Positions 23,008 to 32,651 of a stretch of DNA of 49,222 nucleotides are shown piece by piece. Both the position numbers and the translations under genes were made by a program. This DNA is from JAJZQD01 sp021847735. Its GTDB lineage: Bacteria > Bacillota > Thermincolia > Thermincolales > UBA2595. The DNA is taken from contig DAHVYW010000106.1 in assembly GCA_027324025.1 (NCBI GenBank), positions 1-49,222 of the forward strand, written 5' to 3'. The stretch's first letter is position 1, and every line of letters begins with the position of its first letter. The notes beneath the pieces are model-generated. The model did no database searches. It saw nothing but the letters and a program-made list of their open reading frames with translations, and was not told the DNA's origin.

Positions 23008-24423
23008 TTACAGGGTTTTTTTGCTTATTTTCTCGCCGTCAAAGGTGTACAGCAGTTGTTTGCTGTCGACCACAGTTTCAAAGTGGACTGTTTTGCCCCA
23101 TAACCGGTGTACAAACGGCAGTGTTTTTTCCAGGTAATACAGATCCAGGTCCCTGCCCTCGTGGCAGTGTTTTAAATAGAGTTCACTATTCCTGTTATAG
23201 TTGCCGTCATTTACGACGATGTAGGGGTATCCCCCGTTGGATAAGAGGGAAACAAACCCTTCCCTGACCTTTTCCCATTCGGTATCAACCACCTGCCACT
23301 TTGTATAGACCTTTTGAAAGATGTATAAGTCCAGGTCTTCCACCAGTTCTTTGGTCAGGTAGTTTCTGATGAAGGATAAGTCGTGTTCCATTGCCCGCAC
23401 CTCAAAAATCTTTTCTTTACCCTGATTCCCGGGGCGGCCATATTTCTTTCTTTCTTCTTCGGTAGGTTTATCCCAGCGTTTTTCTATGTCTTCCCATATT
23501 TTTAGCCCAATTTGGTAGGGGTTTATTCCCGCCCTGGAGGTCTGCAGTACACCGGCATGCATCTTGGCAAACTCTATCGTTTCATCTTCATTCATGTCAA
23601 ATTCTCTCATAATCCGTGAATGCCACAGTGTCGCCCATCCCTCGTTCATTATTTTGGTTTCAAGTTGCGGCCAGAAATACAACATCTCATCTCTCACGAT
23701 GAAGATTATGTCCCGTTCCCAGTCTTCCAGTTCTTTGGCGTGAAGAGCGATGAATTCTAACAGGTCTTTGGCAGGCTCCGGCGGGAGCTTTCTATTTTTC
23801 GGCTGTTCTGCTTCCGGCTTTTTCACCCCGATGTTCCACAGGTCATCATAAGGAGATTCCGATGTCTCAGGAGTGTCCTTTTTGGTGTCCTTTTTGGTTT
23901 CCTTACCGGGTTTCCGGCCCACGTTTTGTCTGGGGTCAATATGTTCTTGAAGGGCCATGGCGGCATCCAACACTTCTTCCACTCTGTGGCGCCCGTACTT
24001 GAACTCATATTCCCTAATCCGTTCTGCATTCCTGGCCATAGTTTCCACCATGTTTCTGGATGTTTGCCTGAACCAGTAGTTGTTTTTGAAAAAGTCACAG
24101 TGGGCATATACATGGGCCGCTACCATTTTATTCTGAATTAGGGAGTTGCCGTCTAGGATAAAGGCATAGCAGGGGTCGGAATTTACTACCAATTCGTATA
24201 TCCGGCTGAGGTTGTAATCATACTGAGTTTTCATCCTTTGAAAAGATTTGCCGAAGGTCCAATGGGCATAACGGGTTGGCATTCCGTAAGCGCCGAAGGT
24301 ATAAATAATATCGGCCGGGCATATCTCAAATCTCATGTCAAAGAAATCCAGACCGAACTCCGCCGCTTTTGCAGCAATCTTTTCCAGGGACTTCTCAAAA
24401 TTCTTTGTCTCTTCCGGGGTCAT
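23008..24423 (-). CDS. spoVR: SpoVR family protein
   Basis: This 471-residue cytoplasmic protein of the SpoVR/YcgB family has typical segments FFDMRFEICPADIIYTFGAYG, HWTFGKSF, CYAFILDGNSLIQNKMV and GWATLWHSRIMREF. In Bacillus it is needed for normal spore cortex formation. The molecular activity is unknown. It is the third gene of the widely conserved prkA-yhbH-spoVR cluster (yeaG-yeaH-ycgB in enterics). The start is uncertain: the ATG at 24423 (MTPEETKNFE) fits family length, and a TTG 21 nt earlier is also open. Confidence 0.93.
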   Translation of the reverse strand: MTPEETKNFEKSLEKIAAKAAEFGLDFFDMRFEICPADIIYTFGAYGMPTRYAHWTFGKSFQRMKTQYDYNLSRIYELVVNSDPCYAFILDGNSLIQNKMVAAHVYAHCDFFKNNYWFRQTSRNMVETMARNAERIREYEFKYGRHRVEEVLDAAMALQEHIDPRQNVGRKPGKETKKDTKKDTPETSESPYDDLWNIGVKKPEAEQPKNRKLPPEPAKDLLEFIALHAKELEDWERDIIFIVRDEMLYFWPQLETKIMNEGWATLWHSRIMREFDMNEDETIEFAKMHAGVLQTSRAGINPYQIGLKIWEDIEKRWDKPTEEERKKYGRPGNQGKEKIFEVRAMEHDLSFIRNYLTKELVEDLDLYIFQKVYTKWQVVDTEWEKVREGFVSLLSNGGYPYIVVNDGNYNRNSELYLKHCHEGRDLDLYYLEKTLPFVHRLWGKTVHFETVVDSKQLLYTFDGEKISKKTL

Positions 24424-24483
24424 CCTATCACAACCTGTTCGCAACTTGGTATTCTATGAGCACCCAATGCATTACATGTTTTT

Positions 24484-25638
24484 TTATATATGCAAAATAT
24501 CGTTTCTGGGCCTGAAGAAGGCTTTAAGGGCAGGATAAACGCCTGTTTTATCTTTGATTAACACACTGGTGAACTTGGGGTTGTGGATTTTTTGGTACAC
24601 AGACATCAGCGAACTCGAGTTGTAATACAGGCCTTCTATCTCGCCGTAGCCAAAAATGTTGCACACTTCTAACAATTTGTTAACTAAATCAATACATTTT
24701 TCGTTGTCGGACGGAAGGTTGTCACCATCGGAAAAATGGAACGGATAAATATTATAATCCTCGGGGTTATACCTATCGTTGATTAAATCCATAGCAAGGC
24801 TGTACACGGATGAACACCTTGTTCCGCCGCTTTCTCCCTTGGTGAAGAATTCTTTTTCACTGACTTCTTTGGCTTCAGTATGGTGAGCCAGAAAGACAAT
24901 TTTAACTTTTTGATACTTGGTCCGCAAAAATCTGACCATCCAAAAAAAGAAGCTGCGGGCAATATATTTTTCGAAAGCCCCCATTGAACCGGAGGTATCC
25001 ATCATCGCAATAACAACGGCATTAGACTGGAACCTGATATCTTCGTCCCACGTCTTAAACCTGAGGTCATCGGGCTTGATACAGTTTCCTTCGGGATGGC
25101 CGTCCATAGCCTTTCTTTTCATACTCTCCAAGATAGTCCGGCGTTTATCAATGTTGCCAATTATCCCTTTTTTTCTGATGTCCCGGAATTGGTATGACTC
25201 AGTAGTAATTTCCTGCTGGCGTTTTTCCTGTAGATTGGGCAAACCCAGGTCTTCAAATATCAGTTCAGCCAGTTCGTCCAATGTTATTTCTGCCTCGTAA
25301 TAGTCAACACCCGGTTCTGAACCGGCCCCATTCCCTTTGCTGGGGCCTTTGGACCCGTCATTGCCAAGGACATCCCCCGGTTTTGTTTTTCCGTCACCCT
25401 GACCGGCATATTTCTGCTTGTTGGAGTTATAGCGAAAGTGATACTCCTCTAAGGATTTTATCGGCACTTTGATCAGCTTTTTGCCTTCTGACATAATGAT
25501 ACTTTCTTCGGCCACAATGTCCGCCAGGTTTTTCTTAATGGCCTCTTTGACTTTTTCCATATGGCGCTGCTGGTCAATGTAGCCCTTCCGGTGAAGGGAC
25601 CAGTCTTCTTTGGAGACAATAAAACTGCCATCAAACAA
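24484..25638 (-). CDS. yhbH: YhbH/YeaH stress protein with VWA-like domain
   Basis: This protein of about 384 residues of the DUF444 family has an N-terminal WSLHRKGYIDQQRH segment, a central low-complexity linker, and a von Willebrand A-like domain with MIDAS signature MMDTSGSMG followed by SGGTRCSS. It is encoded between prkA and spoVR and is thought to work with them in sporulation or stress. GGAGGGG lies just upstream: the TTG at 25638 has proper spacing, while the GTG at 25647 is almost on top of it. Confidence 0.92.
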   Translation of the reverse strand: MFDGSFIVSKEDWSLHRKGYIDQQRHMEKVKEAIKKNLADIVAEESIIMSEGKKLIKVPIKSLEEYHFRYNSNKQKYAGQGDGKTKPGDVLGNDGSKGPSKGNGAGSEPGVDYYEAEITLDELAELIFEDLGLPNLQEKRQQEITTESYQFRDIRKKGIIGNIDKRRTILESMKRKAMDGHPEGNCIKPDDLRFKTWDEDIRFQSNAVVIAMMDTSGSMGAFEKYIARSFFFWMVRFLRTKYQKVKIVFLAHHTEAKEVSEKEFFTKGESGGTRCSSVYSLAMDLINDRYNPEDYNIYPFHFSDGDNLPSDNEKCIDLVNKLLEVCNIFGYGEIEGLYYNSSSLMSVYQKIHNPKFTSVLIKDKTGVYPALKAFFRPRNDILHI

Positions 25639-25659
25639 TGCCGTCACCCCTCCGGATTT

Positions 25660-27555
25660 CTACCTGTTCAGTAAACTTCCCACGTATTTTAAAAGTTCGT
25701 TTGCACAGACTGGACAGTAACCATGAACTTCAATAAGTTTGGCAGTAACTTCGTTCACTTTCTTAAGCTGCTCGGCATCGGGCGTTTTGGAAGATGTGGT
25801 AATTTTGACGACATCCTTAAGGTCAGCAAAGAGTTTCTTTTCGATAGCCTCCCTTAATCTTTCGTGGTAGTTGTAATCAAATTTCTTACCCTGCCGCGCG
25901 TAAGAGGACAGCCTGATAAGGATTTCCTCCCGGAAGTTCTTTTTTACACTCTCAGAGATACCGATCTGCTCTTCGATTGACCGCATCAGTTTTTCGTCAG
26001 GATCCATCTCTTCCTCGGTAATCGGGTCTTTTACCTTGACCCCGTTGCAATAGGCTTCGATGTTGTCGAGATAATTGTTGAACAGGGTTTTCGCCGATTC
26101 CTCGTAGGAGTAGACAAAGGCCTTTTGAACCTCTTTTTTGGAAACCTGGTCATACTCCTTCCTAGCCTCGGAGATAAAATTGAGCAGCCTTTCCCTTTCC
26201 TCCCTGGTAATCGAAGGGTGCTGGTCCAGACCGTCCTTGAGAGCCCGCAAAATGTCCAGGGAGTTGATACATACTGTTCCGCTGCGGATTAAGGCAGTGG
26301 AAATCCTGTTGATGACATATCTCGGGTCAACTCCGCTCATCCCCTCATCTACAGCCTCGTTGTAAAGTTCCGCAACATCCTTTTGTTTAAAACCCTCCAC
26401 ATCTTCCCCGTCATACAGCTTCATCTTTTTGATGAGGTCCATGCCCTGTTTTTTCGATTCCCTTAACCTTGATAAGACCGAGAAAATTGCCGCGGTCCGC
26501 AGAGCATGGGGTGCAATGTGGATATCTGTCATGTCACTCTGGGTAATGAGTTTTTCGTAAATCTTAATTTCTTCCGTAACCCTGAGGTTGTAAGGAATAG
26601 GCATAATTATTATTCTGGAGTGAAGGGCTTCGTTTTTCTTGTTGGAGATGAAACTCCTGTATTCGGATTCATTAGTATGGGCAATTATAACCTCGTCAGC
26701 CGAAATCAGGGCAAACCGCCCGGCCTTGAAATTGCCTTCCTGGGATAAGCTGAGAAGGTTGTAGAGAAATTTTTCATCACACTTAAGCATCTCCTGAAAT
26801 TCCATGATCCCGCGGTTCGATATGTTTAACTCCCCGTCAAACCTATAGGCCCGAGGGTCTGACTCGGAACCGTATTCCGTGATTGTGGAGAAGTCTATAC
26901 TGCCAGTTAATTCAGCTATATCCTGAGATTTGGGGTCAGACGGGGTAAAGGTGCCAATGCCTATTCTTTTTTCTTCGGAAAGGATTATCCTTTCAACCAT
27001 GACCTTTGATAAGTCGTTATCATACTTACTTTCCAGGACCATCTTACAGGCAGGGCACAGCTCACCTTCAATATATACGCCGTATTTATCTTCAAATTCT
27101 TCACGCAATTCCTTTGGGATAAGGTGCAGAGGTTCTTCGTGCATAGGACAGCCCTTGATGCCGTAAAATGCCCCTTCGTCGGTCTTAGAGAACTTCTCCA
27201 ATCCCCTTTTAAGCAATGTTACAATTGTCGATTTACCCCCGCTGACCGGGCCCATTAGAAGCAGTATCCTTTTTCTGACATCCAGCCTCCTGGCCGCAGG
27301 ATGAAAGTATTCCTCCACTAACCTTTCGATGGCTTTGTCAAGTCCGAAAATCTCCTTGTCAAAAAAATGGAACTTCTGTTTGTCATCGGCTAATGTAATG
27401 CCGTGGCTTTTTATCATTTGATAAACCCTGGCATGAGACAATTGGGCAATTTGGGGATGTTTGGTGACCATGTCAAGATATTCGGCAAAGGAACCTTCCC
27501 ACTTCAGTTTCTTCTCTCTTTTTTGGTATTCTTCCAGCTTACTAAGTATTTCCAC
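25660..27555 (-). CDS. prkA: Serine protein kinase/AAA+ protein PrkA
   Basis: With the GTG at 27555 as start (GGGGGG 9 nt upstream) the product begins MEILSKLEEYQKREKKLKWEG and is 631 residues long, the usual PrkA length. A longer frame to 27711 would cross the promoter. The AAA+ module has Walker A GPVSGGKST near residue 105 and a CPACKM zinc-like pair. The C-terminal part is the PrkA kinase-like domain. PrkA acts in sporulation in Bacillus (with reports of both kinase and protease activity) and as YeaG in enteric stress responses. It is the first gene of the prkA-yhbH-spoVR unit. Confidence 0.94.
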   Translation of the reverse strand: MEILSKLEEYQKREKKLKWEGSFAEYLDMVTKHPQIAQLSHARVYQMIKSHGITLADDKQKFHFFDKEIFGLDKAIERLVEEYFHPAARRLDVRKRILLLMGPVSGGKSTIVTLLKRGLEKFSKTDEGAFYGIKGCPMHEEPLHLIPKELREEFEDKYGVYIEGELCPACKMVLESKYDNDLSKVMVERIILSEEKRIGIGTFTPSDPKSQDIAELTGSIDFSTITEYGSESDPRAYRFDGELNISNRGIMEFQEMLKCDEKFLYNLLSLSQEGNFKAGRFALISADEVIIAHTNESEYRSFISNKKNEALHSRIIIMPIPYNLRVTEEIKIYEKLITQSDMTDIHIAPHALRTAAIFSVLSRLRESKKQGMDLIKKMKLYDGEDVEGFKQKDVAELYNEAVDEGMSGVDPRYVINRISTALIRSGTVCINSLDILRALKDGLDQHPSITREERERLLNFISEARKEYDQVSKKEVQKAFVYSYEESAKTLFNNYLDNIEAYCNGVKVKDPITEEEMDPDEKLMRSIEEQIGISESVKKNFREEILIRLSSYARQGKKFDYNYHERLREAIEKKLFADLKDVVKITTSSKTPDAEQLKKVNEVTAKLIEVHGYCPVCANELLKYVGSLLNR

Positions 27556-27639
27556 CCATTTATTCCCCCCGAAAAGAACGGTGTCCCTGGTTGCCTTTGG
27601 TGTCCAGCAACTTGATATTTGATGCTTGATGACTATAAC

Positions 27640-27668
27640 ATTATATGCTTGAAACAGTTGGATGAAAA
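27640..27668 (-). promoter_or_regulatory. Probable promoter of the prkA-yhbH-spoVR operon
   Basis: On the minus strand TTTTCA, 17 bp and a perfect TATAAT lie about 85 bp before the prkA GTG. The same -10 reads CATATAAT, which also fits the sigma-E pattern CATAnnnT. Sigma-E control is known for this operon in Bacillus, but the -35 region fits sigma-E poorly, so the sigma factor is left open. Confidence 0.5.
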
Positions 27669-27764
27669 CCTGTTGGGATTTTTTTGCGTCATTTGTCGAA
27701 TTGTTGAACATACCTTATGTTATTCCACCGGCACTGACGATGAAACACTTTCTGGTATTAATTC

Positions 27765-27882
27765 TTTATCCCAATTCCAAGACTCTACCTTTTATAAGGT
27801 GGAGTTTCCACTTTTCTGCTTCAGTGGGGGTAGAGTCCCCCACTGAAGTTTCGATGTTCAGCTTTAGCTGAACGAGTTCACT
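27765..27882 (+). repeat. Three-hairpin interspersed repeat, copy C
   Basis: A full copy on the plus strand between the prkA promoter and the small gene at 28026. Hairpin 1 carries a C-to-T change in its 5' arm that turns a C-G pair into a T-G wobble, so the stem survives, and its closing C-to-T (CTTTTATAAG) also keeps pairing. The 470 bp from 27556 to 28025 hold only the prkA promoter, this repeat and the leader of the gene at 28026. Confidence 0.9.
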
Positions 27883-28025
27883 AAGTTAAACGGTATGTTT
27901 TTGGGCCCTCAGTGGTTACTTCGTGAAACTACCGTTTGACAGCAAAATAATTCATTTGAAGGGCTTTTTGTGGCAATTGTTCGAATTTTAGGATAATATG
28001 ATAAAAACGAGTGGAGGTGGGAGTT

Positions 28026-28175
28026 ATGGTTAAGTGCAAGGTGTGTGGCGAGACCCTTGCGGTCAATGAAAAACGTAGAGGAACATGTACTGATTGTGAA
28101 ACTGATATTTCCAAGCTGATTGTGCAAAAAGCAGGCCAAGGTCTTTACTCCCGTAAGCTTAGACTGAAATTTTAA
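28026..28175 (+). CDS. Small zinc-ribbon protein (49 aa)
   Basis: The ATG at 28026 is preceded by GGAGGTGGGAG at good spacing and the gene is followed by a strong terminator. The product has CKVCGE near residue 4 and CTDCET near residue 21, a four-cysteine zinc knuckle, and a basic C-terminal tail (YSRKLRLKF) that could bind nucleic acid. It is unrelated in sequence to the zinc-ribbon protein at 5234. It stands alone. The function is unknown. Confidence 0.72.
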   Translation: MVKCKVCGETLAVNEKRRGTCTDCETDISKLIVQKAGQGLYSRKLRLKF

Positions 28176-28179
28176 AAAC

Positions 28180-28216
28180 AGCGGGTCTGATTGGAATAAT
28201 CAGACCCGCTCCTTTT
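28180..28216 (+). terminator. Intrinsic terminator of the small zinc-ribbon gene
   Basis: A 13-bp stem (AGCGGGTCTGATT...AATCAGACCCGCT) followed by CCTTTT, 4 bp after the stop codon. Confidence 0.8.
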
Positions 28217-28227
28217 GGGGAAGCCAA

Positions 28228-28267
28228 AACGGAAGGTATGCCTGACGGCCTGCCTTCCGTTTTTTTG
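28228..28267. terminator. Second hairpin terminator between convergent units
   Basis: AACGGAAGG...CCTTCCGTT has seven Ts on the plus side and a short T run on the minus side. It lies 34 bp past the stop codon of the long minus-strand surface operon and can stop transcription from both directions. Confidence 0.75.
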
Positions 28268-28300
28268 CCCTGACTTAGCCAGCTGGAGCTTCAAGGGGGT

Positions 28301-31300
28301 TTAGAGGCTGCGGTGGAACCTGTAATAGTCCTCCCAAGAACCACGAATGATTACGAAAACCTCATCGTTTTTGACAGTACCGTTGGAGTACACCGCCATG
28401 AAGCGAAAGGTATACGTGCCGTCGGGAATGGTCTCAAAATCCGGCCTGAACAGTTCCCCTGTCCAGGAAGTTCTGGCAGCGTTTGGCGTCAGGCCGGCCG
28501 AGACACTTCTGCCGGGGAAGCTTACTGTGACTGACTGCGCCCTGGTGGCCGACAGGCCGGTGTCTGTGGTGTCAGCGGCCAAAACAAACTTCTCCCCCGC
28601 CCAGAAGACATTATACCCCCTGGGTGCATCATCGGTGCCGGAATAGTAGCGGTTGTAGTTGATGCGGTTGGCATTCCACTCTGGAGTGTGGTTGATGTGG
28701 CCGGTGACCCCCAGAACATTAACGGCAAAGGATTTTGTCGCGGCATCGGTGAGGCCGGTTGGATCCCAGGCTCTTAGGGTAACCCAGTATGTGCCTGGCA
28801 AAACAGTGCTGAGTGAAACATTTTTTGAAGTGAAAGTGTTTGTGATGCCTAACGGGTTATAGACCGTCCACAGGTAAGTCAAAGGGTCTCCGTTGGGGTC
28901 GTATGACCTGTTAATAAGGGTAACAGTATCACCCTCATAAATCAACGCAGGAGTCCAGTCAAAATCAACCACAGGTTGTTTTTGTAATGTGCCCACAGTA
29001 ATTGTTTTTTCGTATGGGTCACTCCATGCCCCGTAAACGTCTTTAACTTCCAGGTGGATAACATAGTCACCCAACTCAGTAATTCCGGAAGGTATACCCG
29101 TAGTCCAGGAGGTCGAAGAAGATTTACGCCACTTCCAGGACCATGTAACAACCCCTTTGTCTGGCCGCCTGTACTGAAAATCCGGGTCATAGGATAAATC
29201 AGTAATATTCAGTGTGCCAGCTTGAACCGAAAATTTAGCTATCGGTTTTCTATGAACAATTATCGAAGTTGGTGTTGGGTTGCTCCACAGCCTATAATTT
29301 ATGAAAAGAGCGTTTCCCTTGCTTGGATCATCCATGGCCTTGTATGTAACATCATATTTTCCGACTTTATCAAAAGTTGTGACAGGACCCGTTAGTACTT
29401 TTCGGTCATAGAAAGACACTCCGGTGTTATTATCAACATAAGTTGGTTCGTGTACGTAGTACCAATTGTCAACAAATTTAGGGTCGGCTTCATAATCACT
29501 GTAAGACGGACTACAGGAAAGAGACTGATCAATTAATACGGCTATACTATTTGAGTTAGGAGCTGTTATGTTTGTGTTTATAATATAATCTGCGAGCTGT
29601 GATAGAGGCGCGGCAAGGTCGTTGGTCGTGGTTATAATGTTTGGGTCTGTAAGATTTGAAGTTAGTTGCTGGACAGATGCCAAGCTTGTACTATTAGTAA
29701 AAGCAATAAATTTTGCGTTACTAGCTTTTAAGACGTTTGCGGTTTGCGTTAACATGCTGCTGTTAGAATCTATATAAGGTTCTTCTGCTAAAGAAACAAC
29801 ATATTTTATAGCATTTACCCTGTACGGTTGATTTGCAGCAGCCTGTATGTCGTTTAACGTGGCTCTTGTGCCGGAAGCAAAGGTAACAAATTGTTGGTAA
29901 TAAGTGATATTAGTAGAACCTGTAACCGAAAGCCTTGTATATCTAAAATTCTGTATTTGCATAGATGTTTTAGAAATATATTTATACTCGTACACATTAG
30001 TCCTACCGGGAAGCTCGGAACAAGCCCAAGAACAGACATTGGACCAGGTAACATTATCAGGACTTACGGCCAACGTATAGGTACCATCAGTTCCTTGAAA
30101 CATCATCCTATATTCAGATAAAGAACTGGCTGGAACACTCTGACCTAAATCAAGCACAGTGGATTTTTGCGTGTTTGAGTTAGATTTATTAATAGTGGTG
30201 TTTTGACTGTTAAACAGAATATCTATAGTTAGACCGTCTAAAGCATAATCAGTTGCATTAATATACCCCTTAATATATCTAAAACTATTAATTGGTATAA
30301 TGGAAGGGGTTATCGAGACAGTATTGCTTGGCCTCCATGCACCTACATTAGGAGGGGATATCCAATTATGAATTACATACCAGTTAATATTATCATTACT
30401 TACTGCGATACTGAAATTCGTTGACCTACCACTGAGACAGTAACCGTTATAATTTATCCAACCGGTAACAACATCTGTTTTGGAAACACTTTTTCCTAAA
30501 TCCAAAATTCTTGTTTTAACACAGTAGCCCTCTCCAACATCATTAATCTCATCAGGCCCCCAGGGTCCTTCACTAGTCCTTTGAATGTGTTCCACTCCGC
30601 CACCCTGAAAAGCTGTATTATAAAAAGCATAATCAATATTCTTGGATGTTAATTTACTGCCTACAATGGGTTCAAGGTTGTTGGCCAAAAGCGGAAACCT
30701 GTTGTTATAATCACTCAAAAACCCTTGTGAAAACACAATATCCACCTTGGGTTTAACGGTTGCAGCAAAAGATGTGACCGGCGCAATGTTTTGAACGTCA
30801 TTAATTTTGTCGTTTTGAGGCTTAATTGTAGTATCACTTCTTTTATAGTCTGCATCAGTGATAAAACTTAATATGGTTTCCTGTCCAAAACTTTCTTTTA
30901 CTTCCAATTCAAAAAGGTATTTACCGACCTTATTAGTCCTAAGCACAGGAGAAACATTATTAGCGTTGTCAAGAATAACCCAGGTTTCATCTAAAAAAGA
31001 GCCATCATTATCAGAGTCAAACTTATATTTCCAGGTTCTTTGAGAAATCGTGTCCCCATCCAAAGAATAAGACCTATCAATAGGTTTAATGCTTGCATAG
31101 CTTTGGTCAGCAGGGTTACGGAATATAATAGCTGGAACAGTGAAGTTTGCTATAGGTGGATCGTCAGGCACGATAATTAAATCCTTATAAGCCCATTCAG
31201 AGGGATATTTGGAATTATGGACCCGCAGCGCTGCTTTATAAACCCCTGGAGCTTTAAACAAAACATCTTGTTTAGAACCTGCTTTAGTGCCAAATTTAAC

Positions 31301-32593
31301 ATCAGAAGCCGTACCCCCGGAAACCGGTGTAATAGTCCACTCGTCCAAGGTAAAGTCGATAGGAAATTTGGCCGGGGATGTACTAGTGGAAGAATCTAAT
31401 GTTATCTTGCGGTTTTGTTTTAAAGTACCGGTATTAGTAATGTTTGCTGTTGGAAGAGGTTTATTGACCGTGATTGGGTGGGTTACAGAATCGGTCAAAC
31501 CCTGGTCGTCGGTAACAGTAAGAGTTAAATTATGGGTTCCGCTGTTAGCGAAAGATACCGTTCCCCCGCCCTGTCCTAAACCGGAGGTAACACCGATGGT
31601 ATTATTAAAGCGCCAATCCCAGTCAACAACCTGTCCATCCCAGTCAAAGGAGTTTTCAGTAACAGTAACGCTATCCCCTTCGTAAACGCTTGAAGGCCAT
31701 GAGAACCTTGCATCCGGAGGTAGATTCACCGGCTCCGGTGGCGGCGGGTCGTCTCCCCCGCCATCATCAACAGGAGGCGGCGGAGGCACTACGCCAACGC
31801 CAACGTTGATATATTTATCTGACGCATAGCGATAGTTGAAATCCCTTACAGATAGTTTAAACTGATAGGTTCCTGGGGGATAATTCATGGTCTTGGTACG
31901 AACCGAAGACATAGTGGAACTGTCATATTTTTTGTTGTCCATATACTTCTCGCCGGTGGTGACATTTTCCAGCGTGATAAAAAGAACGGCCCCATATTTG
32001 GAAAAGGTTTGCGCCGAAAGAGTGAAATTAACAGCTTGTCCCTGGTCAACAGATGTTTTGTCCACTGTGAAGGTAGAAACGGGTTTAGGTGTTTTCAAAT
32101 AAGATACTGTCTTGTAAGAATAACCTGACCCTTGCCCTCCACTCTTTTCAACTACATCAGAAAAATTCCAGAATTCAATATTTCCGCTAGATTCTGTCAT
32201 TGCCTGGCTGTGAAGAGCGTATGTTCTAACATACCATCTGTCTCCACCGAAGTAGTCAATCCAGTAATCTAACTGATCGTCACCAATAACCGGGTACCCA
32301 TTGTCTTGTGGTTTCGATTTATCAGCAAAACCCAATATGCTGCCAGGATGGTAAGTACCGTTAAGATCACTCACAATAAGGTCCATCGGCCCACAGGTCA
32401 AAACGCTCATACCATTCCAAAGCCTCGAACTTGTGTCAGTTGGCAAGACTTTTTTAGCAATAGGGTCATAATAGCCTAGAGTCCAACCGTAATTCCTGGT
32501 TGAATAATAAGCCATAACAAGATTAGGACTGAAAACAGAGAATAACTGAATCAAAAAGGCAAAGAGCAAAAGTAAAGATAATTTGCGTTTCAA
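28301..32593 (-). CDS. Large secreted PKD-repeat protein, candidate adhesin
   Basis: This 1430-residue exported protein starts at a TTG (32593) with AAGGGGTG 7-8 nt upstream. A signal peptide follows (KRKLSLLLLFAFLIQLF, cut near MAYYS). Several PKD-type Ig-like domains are visible (ARFSWPSSVYEGDSVTV with DWDWRF, KFSVQAGTLNITDLSYDPDF, VDFDWTPALIYEGDTVTL with GDPLTYLW). A proline/Asp linker lies near residue 290, discoidin-like STVLDLGQSVPASSL segments in the middle, and a von Willebrand-like stretch (YVVSLAEEPYIDSNSSM) near residue 920. No LPXTG motif or SLH domain is seen. It ends the Tad-type operon after an SLH protein, so it is probably displayed on or with the pilus. Confidence 0.85.
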   Translation of the reverse strand: MKRKLSLLLLFAFLIQLFSVFSPNLVMAYYSTRNYGWTLGYYDPIAKKVLPTDTSSRLWNGMSVLTCGPMDLIVSDLNGTYHPGSILGFADKSKPQDNGYPVIGDDQLDYWIDYFGGDRWYVRTYALHSQAMTESSGNIEFWNFSDVVEKSGGQGSGYSYKTVSYLKTPKPVSTFTVDKTSVDQGQAVNFTLSAQTFSKYGAVLFITLENVTTGEKYMDNKKYDSSTMSSVRTKTMNYPPGTYQFKLSVRDFNYRYASDKYINVGVGVVPPPPPVDDGGGDDPPPPEPVNLPPDARFSWPSSVYEGDSVTVTENSFDWDGQVVDWDWRFNNTIGVTSGLGQGGGTVSFANSGTHNLTLTVTDDQGLTDSVTHPITVNKPLPTANITNTGTLKQNRKITLDSSTSTSPAKFPIDFTLDEWTITPVSGGTASDVKFGTKAGSKQDVLFKAPGVYKAALRVHNSKYPSEWAYKDLIIVPDDPPIANFTVPAIIFRNPADQSYASIKPIDRSYSLDGDTISQRTWKYKFDSDNDGSFLDETWVILDNANNVSPVLRTNKVGKYLFELEVKESFGQETILSFITDADYKRSDTTIKPQNDKINDVQNIAPVTSFAATVKPKVDIVFSQGFLSDYNNRFPLLANNLEPIVGSKLTSKNIDYAFYNTAFQGGGVEHIQRTSEGPWGPDEINDVGEGYCVKTRILDLGKSVSKTDVVTGWINYNGYCLSGRSTNFSIAVSNDNINWYVIHNWISPPNVGAWRPSNTVSITPSIIPINSFRYIKGYINATDYALDGLTIDILFNSQNTTINKSNSNTQKSTVLDLGQSVPASSLSEYRMMFQGTDGTYTLAVSPDNVTWSNVCSWACSELPGRTNVYEYKYISKTSMQIQNFRYTRLSVTGSTNITYYQQFVTFASGTRATLNDIQAAANQPYRVNAIKYVVSLAEEPYIDSNSSMLTQTANVLKASNAKFIAFTNSTSLASVQQLTSNLTDPNIITTTNDLAAPLSQLADYIINTNITAPNSNSIAVLIDQSLSCSPSYSDYEADPKFVDNWYYVHEPTYVDNNTGVSFYDRKVLTGPVTTFDKVGKYDVTYKAMDDPSKGNALFINYRLWSNPTPTSIIVHRKPIAKFSVQAGTLNITDLSYDPDFQYRRPDKGVVTWSWKWRKSSSTSWTTGIPSGITELGDYVIHLEVKDVYGAWSDPYEKTITVGTLQKQPVVDFDWTPALIYEGDTVTLINRSYDPNGDPLTYLWTVYNPLGITNTFTSKNVSLSTVLPGTYWVTLRAWDPTGLTDAATKSFAVNVLGVTGHINHTPEWNANRINYNRYYSGTDDAPRGYNVFWAGEKFVLAADTTDTGLSATRAQSVTVSFPGRSVSAGLTPNAARTSWTGELFRPDFETIPDGTYTFRFMAVYSNGTVKNDEVFVIIRGSWEDYYRFHRSL

Positions 32594-32651
32594 GGTATCA
32601 CCCCTTCCTACCACATAAACCATAATCCATTAAAAATCAAAGAAACACAGT

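Noticed and set aside
27556..27711. The N-terminal extension of PrkA up to 27711
   Set aside because: It contains the TATAAT promoter candidate and a Cys/Ile-rich sequence unlike PrkA. The GTG at 27555 gives the usual 631-residue length.
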